A stretch of DNA of 64,000 nt from an uncultured archaeon (GCA_902386135.1 CABMIB010000062.1:1-64000); one strand, 5' to 3'. Positions 24,593 through 34,434 are shown, counted from the stretch's first letter. The notes: a model not told the origin generated them from the sequence alone. A program made the numbers and translations.

Positions 24593-25317
24593 AAGGTATA
24601 ATTCTTGCTGGTGGCCAGGGAGTTCGTTTAAACCCTCTCACGGAAATCACGAATAAGCATCTTTTGCCTGTTGGCAAGGAACCGATGATATGGCATCCGA
24701 TTAAACAATTAGTGGGTTCCAATATTACGGAAATAATGGTAATTACTTCAACTCATCATATGGGTGATATTGTAAACTCTTTGGGTTCTGGTAAGCGATT
24801 TGGTTGCAATTTTACTTATAAGGTGCAGGAGGAGGCATCTGGGATTGCCCACGCCCTCTCTTTATGTGAGCAATTTGCAAAAGGGGATAAAATTGTTGTT
24901 TTACTTGGTGATAACATTTTTGAGTATTCAATTAAACCACATGTTCAGGCTTTTCTGGAACAGGATTCCGGTGCAAGAGTGTTATTGAAAGAGGTCGATG
25001 ATCCAAGGAGGTTTGGTGTAGCAGCGCTTGATGAAAAACATGTTATTGAGATAGAAGAAAAGCCTGCTCAGCCCAAGAGTAATCATGTCGTAGTAGGGTG
25101 TTACATGTATGGTAACCAGGTGTTTGATTTGATTCGAAAGATCGAGCCCTCATTGCGCGGTGAATTGGAAATTACCTCTGTTAATAACCTATATATTCAG
25201 CAACGTCAGTTGCAATACAGTTTTGTTAAAGGGCGCTGGGCGGATGCAGGCACATTCAGCTCGCTGAACGAGGCAAACCAACTTATGCTGGAGAACGATA
25301 ACAGGATATTAATATGA
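24589..25317 (+). CDS. rmlA: Glucose-1-phosphate thymidylyltransferase (short RmlA type)
   Basis: 242 residues, the length of the short RmlA form. It begins ILAGGQGVRLNPLTEITNKH, with the nucleotide-binding GG-x-G-x-R and the lysine/histidine substrate loop. VLLGDNIFE carries the metal aspartate and EIEEKP is conserved. It makes dTDP-glucose from glucose-1-phosphate and dTTP. It overlaps legG and rmlB by 4 bases each, so nonulosonate and dTDP-sugar genes are co-transcribed. Confidence 0.88.
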   Translation: MKGIILAGGQGVRLNPLTEITNKHLLPVGKEPMIWHPIKQLVGSNITEIMVITSTHHMGDIVNSLGSGKRFGCNFTYKVQEEASGIAHALSLCEQFAKGDKIVVLLGDNIFEYSIKPHVQAFLEQDSGARVLLKEVDDPRRFGVAALDEKHVIEIEEKPAQPKSNHVVVGCYMYGNQVFDLIRKIEPSLRGELEITSVNNLYIQQRQLQYSFVKGRWADAGTFSSLNEANQLMLENDNRILI

Positions 25318-26363
25318 ATGCATGGTTGATCACTGGCGGTGCAGGATTCATCGGCAGTAATTTTGTTCGTATGGCACATGAGCGTATTGATGCCAAGCTT
25401 ATTGTTTTGGATGCGCTCACATATGCCGGGGATTTGGCCAGGATTGATGATATTCTGACTTCTTCGAAAGTTGAATTTATTAAAGGGGATATATGCGATA
25501 CTGAACTGGTACAAAGCATATTTAAAAAGCACCAGATTTCAAAAGTGATCCATTTTGCTGCTGAAAGCCATGTCGACAGGTCGATATTTGAGCCGCATGC
25601 GTTTATTAAGACAAATGTTGAAGGAACTCTTGTTCTATTGGAGGCAGCCAGGAAAGCATGGGGTGATAGACAAGATGCATGTTTCCTGCAAGTATCTACG
25701 GATGAAGTATTTGGAGCATTGGGGCCAGATGACCCGCCCTTCAATGAGAGCTCGCCTTACCAGCCGAATAACCCTTACTCTGCTTCCAAGGCGGCATCGG
25801 ATCATCTGGTTTGGGCATGGCACCATACTTTTGGATTGCCAACCATAATTAGCAATTGCTCAAATAACTATGGGCCATGGCAGTACCCTGAAAAGTTTAT
25901 TCCGCTCATGATCTTCAACGCTCTTGAAGGTAAGCCATTGCCAGTATATGGCGATGGACTTCAGGTTCGAGATTGGCTTCATGTGGAAGATCACTGTGAG
26001 GCGCTGCTCACGATACTCGAGAAGGGATCTGCAGGTGAAACCTACACAATTGGCGGAAACAATGAGCGAAAAAACATGTACGTTGTGAACATGATTGCCG
26101 ATGCGGTTGATGATATTACCGGAAATCCGAAGGGAACATCACACGAGCTTATTCGCTATGTTAAAGATCGTCCGGGCCATGACCGGCGATATGCAATTGA
26201 CAGCTCCAGGCTGCAGAGAGAGTTGGGCTGGCATGCCATGTTTGTTTTTGAGGACGCATTATACGATCTCGTTGGCTGGTATATCTGGCACAAAGAATGG
26301 GTCGATTCAGTTCGGGCAAAAGATTATTCAAATTCTTATAAGAAGCAATATGGAGACATATAA
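25314..26363 (+). CDS. rmlB: dTDP-glucose 4,6-dehydratase
   Basis: 349 residues. The NAD motif ITGGAGFIGSNFV, VIHFAAESHVDRSI, STDEVFG, YSASKAASDH and NNYGPWQYPEKFIPL are RmlB signatures. It makes dTDP-4-keto-6-deoxyglucose. No rmlC or rmlD lies close by, but a WecE-type aminotransferase at 29.75 kb would use this keto sugar, so the product is probably a 4-amino-4,6-dideoxy sugar rather than rhamnose. Confidence 0.92.
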   Translation: MNAWLITGGAGFIGSNFVRMAHERIDAKLIVLDALTYAGDLARIDDILTSSKVEFIKGDICDTELVQSIFKKHQISKVIHFAAESHVDRSIFEPHAFIKTNVEGTLVLLEAARKAWGDRQDACFLQVSTDEVFGALGPDDPPFNESSPYQPNNPYSASKAASDHLVWAWHHTFGLPTIISNCSNNYGPWQYPEKFIPLMIFNALEGKPLPVYGDGLQVRDWLHVEDHCEALLTILEKGSAGETYTIGGNNERKNMYVVNMIADAVDDITGNPKGTSHELIRYVKDRPGHDRRYAIDSSRLQRELGWHAMFVFEDALYDLVGWYIWHKEWVDSVRAKDYSNSYKKQYGDI

Positions 26364-27301
26364 TGCCGCATATTTCAGTTGTGATTCCGGTCTATAAGGC
26401 TGAAGATAGTCTGCATGAGCTTTACAGACGCTTAAAGGAATCATTGGAAACAACTACTAAAGACTTCGAAATTATCTTGGTCGAAGATTGCGGTGGTGAT
26501 CGCTCGTGGGATATCATTGCGGAATTGGCTGAATTAGATAACAGGGTCAAAGGTATCCAATTCAGCCGCAATTTTGGACAGCATGCTTCAACCATATGTG
26601 GCATTTCTAAAGCCAATGGAGATTGGATCGTAACTATAGATGATGATTTGGAACACATGCCTGAAGATATCCCAGCAATGTACGCAAAGGCGCAGGAAGG
26701 GTACGATCTTGTATATGGGATTTATAACCAAAGAACCCATTCTAAGTGGCGAAATATCACCTCAGATATCGCTCGTAAACTTTTTCGTATAGCTATTCCT
26801 AATTTGAATCATGAATATACCTCTTTGCGTATTATTAAAAAAAATATTGCAATGAGCCTTACTAAATTTGATTCGCCATTTCCTTTCATCGATGGCTACT
26901 TATCCTGGGTTACAAATAATTATTCGACTATTACGGTTAATCATGGAATAAGAAAATATGGGAATAGTAACTATAATTTGCGAAAACTGTTGGTACACAC
27001 TATAAATATTTTTATTACTTTTTCGGATTTACCACTAAAAATCGCCATCTGGATGGGATTATTTTCATTTATGATTGGTAGTTTTTGGCTTTTAATTATT
27101 TTAATAGAAAAATTTTTTGGAATAATCACTGTTATGGGCTACACATCTATCATGGCTGCGATAATAGCATTTGGTGGGTTGCAAATGCTCATACTTGGAA
27201 TTTTGGGAATATATTTAGGTCGGATAAACTTCAAAACATCAAGAAAACCCTTGTTTGTGATATCTGAAGAGATAGATTTGAAAAGAAATAATTTGATTTA
27301 A
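26363..27301 (+). CDS. Family 2 glycosyltransferase with two membrane helices (GtrB/ArnC-like)
   Basis: 312 residues. The GT-A domain has SVVIPVYKAEDSL, a DDDLEHMPED metal site and FSRNFGQHAS. Two hydrophobic helices (about 228-250 and 260-290) close the protein. This is the polyprenyl-phosphate sugar transferase arrangement of GtrB and ArnC. It would attach a nucleotide sugar to a polyprenyl phosphate, which the SMR-like pair at 28.98-29.67 kb could flip. It shares one base with rmlB (TAATG). Confidence 0.87.
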   Translation: MPHISVVIPVYKAEDSLHELYRRLKESLETTTKDFEIILVEDCGGDRSWDIIAELAELDNRVKGIQFSRNFGQHASTICGISKANGDWIVTIDDDLEHMPEDIPAMYAKAQEGYDLVYGIYNQRTHSKWRNITSDIARKLFRIAIPNLNHEYTSLRIIKKNIAMSLTKFDSPFPFIDGYLSWVTNNYSTITVNHGIRKYGNSNYNLRKLLVHTINIFITFSDLPLKIAIWMGLFSFMIGSFWLLIILIEKFFGIITVMGYTSIMAAIIAFGGLQMLILGILGIYLGRINFKTSRKPLFVISEEIDLKRNNLI

Positions 27302-27316
27302 TGAAAAGGTTGATTT

Positions 27317-28060
27317 ATGTATATTTCTCGGGAGCGCAAAGAATCATCAATAAAAGGTACCGGCATTCAGTATATTCCTGGGCATGATGAGAATTTTGTC
27401 GATTTCGTAATTGAAAATTATCTTCCTGAATCTGGAAATATTTTAGATCTTGGAGGAGGAGGACTTCGCTTTGCAATTCCAGTTGCACTAAAAGGAAAAA
27501 CAGTAACTGTAGTGGATATAGACATAGAAAGTCTTGATGTCACTAATATCATAGAGAGGGTTAATAAAAACGAGAAAATGAAACTCAAGTTACAAAGTGT
27601 AAAGGGATTTATTCAAACAAGATTACAGAATATGTTTGATTTTTTAGATGAAACCGATAATAATTATAGTTTTGTTTCAGCGTTTAGAGTTATACATTTT
27701 CTCTCTCCCGACATGTTATCAAAATTCTTATGTTTGGTTCATAGAAATTTAGACTTGAATGGGATTTTTGTTCTTTCTGCCATAACGCCTTATAATTTTT
27801 TAAATGTGAATGAGTTTAATGAAATATATCTTAATTCAACTCCAATAACAGAGAATATTTTGTACCGAAAATTTAATAGCACTCTTGAAGCAAAAAATAT
27901 AAAGAAACAACAAAATTTACCTGACTACCTACACTTGATAGACAACAAGTTTGTTGATTCTCTATCGAAACGACATGGATTCGAAGTTATTGAGAGTGGT
28001 TTACAATCCACCAGAATTGTTGGAGGTTATATATTGAGAAAAAGTTCAGACTACCTTTAG
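27317..28060 (+). CDS. Class I SAM-dependent methyltransferase (small-molecule or glycan target)
   Basis: 247 residues. ILDLGGGGLRFAIPVAL is the SAM-binding glycine loop and VTVVDIDIESL the acidic residue that binds the ribose. The rest resembles other class I methyltransferases only in general. This gene is clearly more AT-rich than rmlB before it. It may methylate a sugar of the repeat unit. Confidence 0.75.
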   Translation: MYISRERKESSIKGTGIQYIPGHDENFVDFVIENYLPESGNILDLGGGGLRFAIPVALKGKTVTVVDIDIESLDVTNIIERVNKNEKMKLKLQSVKGFIQTRLQNMFDFLDETDNNYSFVSAFRVIHFLSPDMLSKFLCLVHRNLDLNGIFVLSAITPYNFLNVNEFNEIYLNSTPITENILYRKFNSTLEAKNIKKQQNLPDYLHLIDNKFVDSLSKRHGFEVIESGLQSTRIVGGYILRKSSDYL

Positions 28061-28172
28061 AACTCAATTTCTTCTAAAATAATATTGATACTATAAAATA
28101 TATAGTAAGACCTATATTGTTAGTTAATGGATTTCCGGCATATTAATAACATTCATAACGGGTGTAATATAA

Positions 28173-28874
28173 GTGAGTAAAAAATTAGCAATCATTCAAT
28201 CAAACTATATTCCATGGAAAGGCTATTTTGACATTATTCATGATGTTGATTTATTTATTTTTTTTGATGATGTTAAATACACTCATAGAGAATGGAGAAA
28301 TCGTAATTTAATAAAAAAACCAAACTCTACATTGTGGCTGACTGTTCCCGTTGGTTCTGACCAAGACAGGTTAATTTATGAAGTTCAAATAAGTGATGAA
28401 TCTTGGGCCAACAAACATTGGAAAACACTCGAACGATTTTATGCCAAAGCGCCATACTTCAAAGTATACAAGGAATTTTTCAAATCTGTTTATCTTGATA
28501 GAAAATGGAAGTATTTATCAGAACTAAACCAATTTCTTATTAGATCAATTTCTACAGAGTTTCTTGGAATACAAACTGAATTCAGGGACTCTCGTGAATA
28601 TAATGCAACAGGCAATAAACTTGATCACCTGATGGACCTGATAAAGAAAACTGGGGCAGATATTTATATATCCGGACCCTCAGCTCGAAATTATATAGAT
28701 ACGCAAAGATTTGAGGATGCTGGGATAAAATTGATATACAAAAATTACGTCGGCTATCCAGAATACCCACAATTCTATCCTCCATTTGTTCATGAAGTTA
28801 CAATACTTGATTTACTTTTTCATGTCGGGCCTGATGCTCCTTATTATATTTGGGGATGGCGTGAAAGCAAATAG
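28173..28874 (+). CDS. WbqC family protein
   Basis: 233 residues, starting at a GTG. IIQSNYIPWKGYFDII at the N-terminus, FDDVKYTHREWRNRN, LIKKTGADIYISG and the closing LDLLFHVGPDAP match WbqC proteins. These occur in O-antigen and glycan clusters beside WecE-type aminotransferases, and have been proposed to modify the amino group of the dTDP sugar; the exact chemistry is not settled. WecE is encoded 0.9 kb downstream. Confidence 0.82.
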   Translation: MSKKLAIIQSNYIPWKGYFDIIHDVDLFIFFDDVKYTHREWRNRNLIKKPNSTLWLTVPVGSDQDRLIYEVQISDESWANKHWKTLERFYAKAPYFKVYKEFFKSVYLDRKWKYLSELNQFLIRSISTEFLGIQTEFRDSREYNATGNKLDHLMDLIKKTGADIYISGPSARNYIDTQRFEDAGIKLIYKNYVGYPEYPQFYPPFVHEVTILDLLFHVGPDAPYYIWGWRESK

Positions 28875-28978
28875 AAAGTTCTATCTGAATAATTGTGAGA
28901 ATCTCCTATGGAAATGATGGTGCAAAAATTTGTCCCGATTATCATTAATATTTAAAAGGAGAAGTAATTTAATGAATC

Positions 28979-29337
28979 ATGAAATTGTATTTTAACTTCA
29001 TTTTCATAATTTTATCGATGTTATTCCAAACTATGGGTGGTATTTTTGGAAAATTTGCTTCCATGACAATTGATAGCTTCACCATTATAGCTATCATTCC
29101 AAATATATTCTACATCTTTTCAATAGTCTGCACGCTACTGCAAGCCATTGTCTGGCAACAGGCTCTGAAACATTACCATTTATCGTTTGCGTATCCTTTC
29201 ATGAGACTAGTAAACTTTGTTATATTAATCCCTGCCTTTTTTTATTTAAAGAAAGTATTACCATTGCAAACATTATTGGGCTAGGGATTATCTCATGCGG
29301 CATATATTTTCTTTCCAAGGATGAAGCATGGAAGTGA
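28979..29337 (+). pseudogene. SMR/EamA-type small membrane protein, frame broken at a T run
   Basis: The first frame (28979-29284) gives three membrane helices (MKLYFNFIFIILSMLFQTMG..., VCTLLQAIVWQQALKHY) and then runs out of family-like sequence after a run of seven T at 29237-29243. Reading one base later restores a fourth helix, FKESITIANIIGLGIISCG, ending at 29337. One missing T would give a normal 119-residue protein of the ArnE type. It may be a sequencing or assembly error, phase variation, or a true mutation. The next gene encodes the expected partner. Confidence 0.75.
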
Positions 29338-29666
29338 TGATTTATTACTTGTTCGCGATGCTGAGCATCCTGCTTACAGGAGTTGGCCAAACACTTATTA
29401 AAATTGGAGCGCACAATGATAACACTCTATTTGGAATTTATTTTAATCCAGCAACAGCAACCGGGTATTTCTTATTTCTTATTGTAACGATTAGCTCAGT
29501 GCTGGCATTGAAAGGAATAGACCTAAAAGTATTTTATGCTCTAACTTCATTAAATTATATTGTAGTAATGATTTTATCCAGAGTTGTGCTTAAAGAAGAA
29601 ATGAGCAGGAACAAGTTGCAAGCCATGTGCCTGATTGTTCTTGGAGTAATTGTATTTAATTCTTAA
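29328..29666 (+). CDS. SMR/EamA-type small membrane protein, second subunit of a sugar-lipid flippase pair
   Basis: 112 residues with four membrane helices. LTGVGQTLIKIGAH in helix 1 and VVLKEEMSRNKLQAMCLIVLGVIV near the end are typical of the small EamA/SMR proteins such as ArnF. It overlaps the repaired upstream frame by 10 bases, so two small subunits would be made together. The proposed role is to flip a polyprenyl-phosphate sugar made by the GtrB/ArnC-like enzyme at 26.4 kb. Confidence 0.78.
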   Translation: MEVMIYYLFAMLSILLTGVGQTLIKIGAHNDNTLFGIYFNPATATGYFLFLIVTISSVLALKGIDLKVFYALTSLNYIVVMILSRVVLKEEMSRNKLQAMCLIVLGVIVFNS

Positions 29667-29750
29667 ATCTCATATTATCAATATTATAAAAAAAACTTGA
29701 AGTTATCTGGTCAATTACCAAAAAAATAATCAAGAATTAGTGAATAAATC

Positions 29751-30881
29751 ATGAAAATCCCTTTTAACAAACCATACATGACTGGAAAAGAGCTTGAATA
29801 CATCAGCCAAGCGCATGCCAATGGTCATCTCTCGGGAGACGGCCCTTTTACAAAGAAATGTCATGAATGGCTAGAAAAAAGGATTGGCTGCAAGAAGGCA
29901 TTACTAACACATTCTGGCACGGCTGCGCTGGAGATGGCTGCTATTCTGGCAGATCTCAAGCCAGGTGATGAAGTGATAATGCCTTCTTACACTTTTGTCT
30001 CCACAGCAAATGCATTTGCATTGAGGGGTGCGAAGATAGCCTTTATAGATATTCGGCCGGACACCATGAATATTGATGAAACACTTATCGAACAAGCCAT
30101 TACAGATAAAACGAAAGCGATAGTTCCAGTTCATTATGCGGGTGTTGCATGTGAAATGGAGCCCATAATGGAGATCTCTTTGGAATATGATCTTTTGGTC
30201 ATAGAGGATGCTGCGCAAGGTTTGATTAGCACTTCTAGAGGCAGATTTTTAGGTACAATCGGTCATATTGGTTGTTACAGCTTTCACGAAACCAAAAATT
30301 GTCATTGTGGTGAAGGTGGAGCCATCTTATTGAATGATGAAAAATTTAAAGCTAGAGCAGAAATAATTAGAGAAAAAGGGACAAATCGTTCAAGATTTTT
30401 CAGAGGACAAGTTGATAAATATACTTGGGTTGATATAGGCTCGTCTTATCTTCCAAGTGAACTTAATGCCGCCTTTTTGTATGCCCAACTTGAAAAGGCA
30501 AAAGGGATTACTGAAAAAAGATTGAAAAACTGGAATCTATATTATGAAGGTCTTAAGCCGCTAGCTATTAAAGGTCTAATAGAGCTACCTTTTATCCCAA
30601 ATCAATGCAAACATAATGGGCATATGTTCTTTATTAAAGTAAAAGATATCAATGAAAGAAACAACCTGTTGGCGTACTTAAAAAAAAATGGAATATTGGG
30701 TGTATTCCATTATGTTCCTCTTCACAGTTCAGAAGCTGGAATGAAGTTTGGTTCTTTTTCTGGTGAGGATAAATGGACCACGATAGAAAGTGAGCGACTT
30801 ATCAGGCTACCGATGTATTATGAATTGGGAAAAAAAGATATTGGAAGAATAATAAAAACTATAGAAAGATTTTATGCTTAA
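29751..30881 (+). CDS. wecE: dTDP-4-amino-4,6-dideoxygalactose-type transaminase (WecE/RffA)
   Basis: 376 residues. FNKPYMTGKELEYI, LSGDGPFTKKC, LLTHSGTAALEMAAIL, IMPSYTFVSTANAF, SFHETKN with the PLP lysine, and REKGTNRSRFFRGQVDKY are WecE hallmarks over the whole length. It would convert the RmlB product to dTDP-Fuc4N (thosamine). It overlaps the next membrane protein by 8 bases. Confidence 0.93.
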   Translation: MKIPFNKPYMTGKELEYISQAHANGHLSGDGPFTKKCHEWLEKRIGCKKALLTHSGTAALEMAAILADLKPGDEVIMPSYTFVSTANAFALRGAKIAFIDIRPDTMNIDETLIEQAITDKTKAIVPVHYAGVACEMEPIMEISLEYDLLVIEDAAQGLISTSRGRFLGTIGHIGCYSFHETKNCHCGEGGAILLNDEKFKARAEIIREKGTNRSRFFRGQVDKYTWVDIGSSYLPSELNAAFLYAQLEKAKGITEKRLKNWNLYYEGLKPLAIKGLIELPFIPNQCKHNGHMFFIKVKDINERNNLLAYLKKNGILGVFHYVPLHSSEAGMKFGSFSGEDKWTTIESERLIRLPMYYELGKKDIGRIIKTIERFYA

Positions 30882-32454
30882 TATTTTCAAAAAAGATTAT
30901 TTCCTTATACTTATCCTATACACTTTCGCACATGGTTTGATTCTTCTTAACGGAGGGATTTATTGGGATGATTGGGTATTATACAACGTAGATAAAGCAA
31001 TTACTATAGATCGTTTTTGGCAAAATGGTGCTATATGGGTTGGCTACTTTCATGGTTTTCTCCTTTCATTTGAGAATGGTATATTTTTATATAGACTATC
31101 AGTCTTCCTGGCATTTTTTTTATCAGCATTATTTTTGAATAGTATATTAAAAAATATAAGAGAGATAGATTCCACTTCTAGATTCTTCATAGTTTTATTT
31201 TTTGCTTTATTTCCCGTCAATAGTGCAAGAATTGCCCTGATTACCGTTCCCTATGCTTTAAGCTATTTTTTGTTTTTTCTTGGATTCTGGGTTGTTTCTA
31301 AATATTCGATAAGTAAAAATATTTTTTTGAGATTTTTGTCCCTACCTATTTTATTCTCCTCTTTTTTTATAAAATCACTCTTGATTTTTTATTGTTTAGT
31401 AATCCTATATATTATCTATAACGAAAAAGTCTATATTAATTCTTTAGCTTCGTTGATGAAAGGAGCCTTAAAATATATTGATTTTCTATTGCTTCCTGTA
31501 GTCTTTTGGATAATACAAAGCATTTATTTTGTACCATATGGGTTTTATCAAGGGTATAATAAACTTAGCTTACAAGACTTGTGGCTACCACTAACATATA
31601 AAAGTTTATCAGATTCATTTAACCTATCTTTTATCGAAGTATTAAAAGCATCGTTGCACTCGCTATCGCCTTTCATATTGATAATATTTGTAGCAATACT
31701 TGCCTTAGTAATTTCGAAGCAAAAAATAAATTATCAAGAACAAAATAACAAAGATATTTGGTTGTTTGCAATGGGCGTGTTATCTTTTTTTATAGCCGTT
31801 TATCCATATATTGTAACAAATCATTTACCGAGTTTATACGATTGGAACAGTAGAAATCAACTCTTGGTGCCTCTCGGTTCGAGCTTCATATTATATTATG
31901 GAATTAAAATAATTTCTAACAAATTGAGAGTAAATGTTAACGTTCGTATTTTAATATATTCGGTTCTTATTCTATTATTCATAAATGCTAATATTAATAA
32001 TTATATTGAATATGAAAAAGATTGGTATAAACAATTATCTTTAATCGAAAATCTAAAAGCAAATGATGATATTAGAGACAATACTACATTTCTCTTTAAA
32101 GACAATACTTTGGATTTTAATGCAAAAGATAGAACCTATAGATTTTACGAATATACAGGACTCTTGAAATACTCATTTAATGACGAAAAGCGTTTTGGTG
32201 AGAACTTGAATGATTTTAAGAAAATGGATGCATATAAACCATATCTAAATGCTTATTATAATATGAACGATTATAAACTAAGAGACCCAGAATTCCAGGT
32301 AGTTATTAATCATGGAGAATATAATCTGACAAATATTGATGATTTTTTCAAATTAGAGTACCTTGAACTTTTCGAACATGAGACTTTTGAAAGTAAAGTG
32401 GGCCAATTGATCTCTCTTGAAGTTGTAAGGTTCAAAGATCATTACGAATCATGA
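30874..32454 (+). CDS. Multi-spanning membrane protein, candidate GT-C glycosyltransferase
   Basis: 526 residues with about ten hydrophobic helices up to residue 380 and a soluble C-terminal tail of some 140 residues. The first outer loop holds IYWDDWVLYN, an acidic motif in the position where GT-C enzymes carry their catalytic aspartate. It could move a sugar from a polyprenyl-phosphate donor to the glycan on the outer face. The gene is very AT-rich. Family membership is inferred from topology and the DD motif only. Confidence 0.6.
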   Translation: MLNIFKKDYFLILILYTFAHGLILLNGGIYWDDWVLYNVDKAITIDRFWQNGAIWVGYFHGFLLSFENGIFLYRLSVFLAFFLSALFLNSILKNIREIDSTSRFFIVLFFALFPVNSARIALITVPYALSYFLFFLGFWVVSKYSISKNIFLRFLSLPILFSSFFIKSLLIFYCLVILYIIYNEKVYINSLASLMKGALKYIDFLLLPVVFWIIQSIYFVPYGFYQGYNKLSLQDLWLPLTYKSLSDSFNLSFIEVLKASLHSLSPFILIIFVAILALVISKQKINYQEQNNKDIWLFAMGVLSFFIAVYPYIVTNHLPSLYDWNSRNQLLVPLGSSFILYYGIKIISNKLRVNVNVRILIYSVLILLFINANINNYIEYEKDWYKQLSLIENLKANDDIRDNTTFLFKDNTLDFNAKDRTYRFYEYTGLLKYSFNDEKRFGENLNDFKKMDAYKPYLNAYYNMNDYKLRDPEFQVVINHGEYNLTNIDDFFKLEYLELFEHETFESKVGQLISLEVVRFKDHYES

Positions 32455-32467
32455 GAAACTCGGAGAT

Positions 32468-32605
32468 ATGCGAAAAAAATTCAAAGAAGTAAATAAAGAA
32501 ATGATCGATATCATCAATAATCGTAGACACCTATTTATATATCCAGGAATTATTTTGAAATGTAAAATCTGCAAAATTAATATTTATGAGATATTTGAAC
32601 CATGA
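32468..32605 (+). CDS. Small unknown protein (45 residues) translationally coupled to ptmE
   Basis: The frame starts MRKKFKEVNKEMIDIINN and ends ...LKCKICKINIYEIFEP. Its stop overlaps the ptmE ATG by 4 bases (ATGA), the same coupling used across this locus. GGAG lies only 3 bases before the ATG, so the start signal is weak. A CKIC pair could bind metal. It might be a leader peptide, a small protein or a remnant. Confidence 0.4.
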   Translation: MRKKFKEVNKEMIDIINNRRHLFIYPGIILKCKICKINIYEIFEP

Positions 32606-33672
32606 AAAAAGCAAAACTGATTTCTCTCTTAATTCCTATTGATTTGAGCATCAAACAGGCTATGCAGAAACTGAATGATACTGCTGAAAAGATACTTTTC
32701 ATTGTTAATGAAAGTGAAGTTCTTTTAGGGACTGTTACTGATGGGGACATTCGAAGAGGTCTTATAAATGGGCTTAAATTTAGCGATAAAGTCGAAAATG
32801 TGATGTGCAAGCGATTTAGTTATATCTTTTATAATGAGCCTGACAAAAAAGAAAAAGCTCAGACGATAATGCTTGAAAAAAAGATAGAACAAATACCTAT
32901 TTTAGATAGAGACAGACGCATTATATATGTAATATTATGGGCAGATATATTTGGTAAAAAGGAAAAATTAAAACAAAAGCAGCATTTTTCAAATCCTGTT
33001 GTTATAATGGCGGGAGGAAAGGGAACTAGGCTTGATCCTTTCACCAAAATTTTACCCAAACCATTGATCCCAATCGGTGAAAAGCCAATAATAGAAATAA
33101 TAATGGAGAAATTCAATAATTATGGATTTCAGAATTTTATCTTTACACTTAATTATAAGAAAGAATATATAAAGATGTTTCTCAGGGAAAATAATTTTCC
33201 TTATAATATTGACTGGGTTGAAGAAGACAACTATATGGGGACTGCTGGCAGTCTTTCTTTGCTGGGAGATAAATTAAATGATACTTTTTTTGTTTCAAAT
33301 TGTGATATAATCTTAAACGCAGATTATGCAGACATCATGGATTGGCACAAGGAAAATAACAATCTCATGACCTTGATTGGATGTCATAAGGAAGTGAAAA
33401 TTCCTTACGGCATTTTGGAAATGGATAATGGTATTTTAAAGAATTTTATTGAGAAACCCAATTATGATGTCCTTATAAACACCGGAATTTATGTCATGGA
33501 ACCTGAAGTTATATCTTTGGTTCAAAGAGATAGACCGATAGACATGAATATACTTATAGAACTAGCTTCAAAAAAAGGGAAAGTCTCAGTTTACCCTATA
33601 AATGAAGGATGGTTTGATGTTGGGCAGTGGGATGAGTATAATAAAAGTTTAAAGGAATTATCCAATGTATAA
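32602..33672 (+). CDS. ptmE: PtmE-like sugar-1-phosphate guanylyltransferase with CBS domains
   Basis: 356 residues. The N-terminal 115 or so residues form a CBS pair (LFIVNESEVLLGTVTDGDIR; QIPILDRDRRIIYVI). The rest is a nucleotidyltransferase beginning VIMAGGKGTRLDPFTKILPK. This fusion matches Campylobacter PtmE, which makes GDP-GlcN for legionaminic acid. Here it suggests that the leg enzymes use GDP-linked substrates. It overlaps legF by 8 bases although the other leg genes are 8-13 kb away. Confidence 0.82.
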   Translation: MKKAKLISLLIPIDLSIKQAMQKLNDTAEKILFIVNESEVLLGTVTDGDIRRGLINGLKFSDKVENVMCKRFSYIFYNEPDKKEKAQTIMLEKKIEQIPILDRDRRIIYVILWADIFGKKEKLKQKQHFSNPVVIMAGGKGTRLDPFTKILPKPLIPIGEKPIIEIIMEKFNNYGFQNFIFTLNYKKEYIKMFLRENNFPYNIDWVEEDNYMGTAGSLSLLGDKLNDTFFVSNCDIILNADYADIMDWHKENNNLMTLIGCHKEVKIPYGILEMDNGILKNFIEKPNYDVLINTGIYVMEPEVISLVQRDRPIDMNILIELASKKGKVSVYPINEGWFDVGQWDEYNKSLKELSNV

Positions 33673-34360
33673 CGGAAAAACTATATTCGGGCTGGTCCCG
33701 GCGAGAGGGGGTTCAAAAGGCTTGCCGGGAAAGAACATACGACCATTACTTGGTAAACCATTAATAGCTTGGACAATTGAGCAAGCTTTGTCGAGCAAGT
33801 ATCTTGATAGAGTTATTGTAAGTACTGACGATGAAGAGATCGCAGAAGTTTCTAAAAAATACGGCGCTAAAGTACCATTCGTCAGGCCAAAAGAGCTGGC
33901 TTCTGATGAGGCGAAAGGAATTGATGTTGTTTTGCACGCTATAGATTGGATAGAGAGAAATAATACGCCATACGATTTAATACTTTTACTGCAGCCAACA
34001 TCTCCAAATAGAATATCTAAAGATATTGACAATTCAATTGAACTATTGTTCCAGAAAAATGCCCGATCTATTGTATCGGTTTGTGAGACTGAACATCATC
34101 CTTACTGGTCAAATATTCTACCGCATGACAGCTGTATGAAAGATTTTATAAGAATGGAAACTATGGATAAAAATAGACAAGAATTTCCAACTTTCTATAG
34201 ATTAAATGGTGCCATTTATTTAGCTTATTCCGATTATTTGAAGATTAATAAAAGTTTTTTTGGAAATGATACCTTTGCATACCAGATGCCAATAGAAAGA
34301 TCGATAGATATAGACACCGAGATTGATTTCAGATTTGCCGAATGTTTATTACGGAAATGA
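33665..34360 (+). CDS. legF: CMP-nonulosonic acid synthetase (LegF/NeuA family)
   Basis: 231 residues. VPARGGSKGLPGKNIRPLLGK is the NTP-binding start of NeuA-type enzymes; LLLQPTSPNR and IERSIDIDTEIDF carry the conserved metal-binding end. It activates the 9-carbon acid as the CMP sugar for transfer. Being next to ptmE points to legionaminic rather than sialic acid. Confidence 0.88.
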   Translation: MYNGKTIFGLVPARGGSKGLPGKNIRPLLGKPLIAWTIEQALSSKYLDRVIVSTDDEEIAEVSKKYGAKVPFVRPKELASDEAKGIDVVLHAIDWIERNNTPYDLILLLQPTSPNRISKDIDNSIELLFQKNARSIVSVCETEHHPYWSNILPHDSCMKDFIRMETMDKNRQEFPTFYRLNGAIYLAYSDYLKINKSFFGNDTFAYQMPIERSIDIDTEIDFRFAECLLRK

Positions 34361-34434
34361 ATTTTTTTTCTGAAAAAATGGCTGTTCAAAGTCAATTTAT
34401 GTGATTAAAATAACATATAAAATGGAGAGTTAAA

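Noticed and set aside
30874-32454. Considered as O-antigen ligase or Wzy
   Set aside because: The WDDW loop and C-terminal soluble tail fit a GT-C enzyme better, and a better Wzy candidate exists at 57.2 kb.
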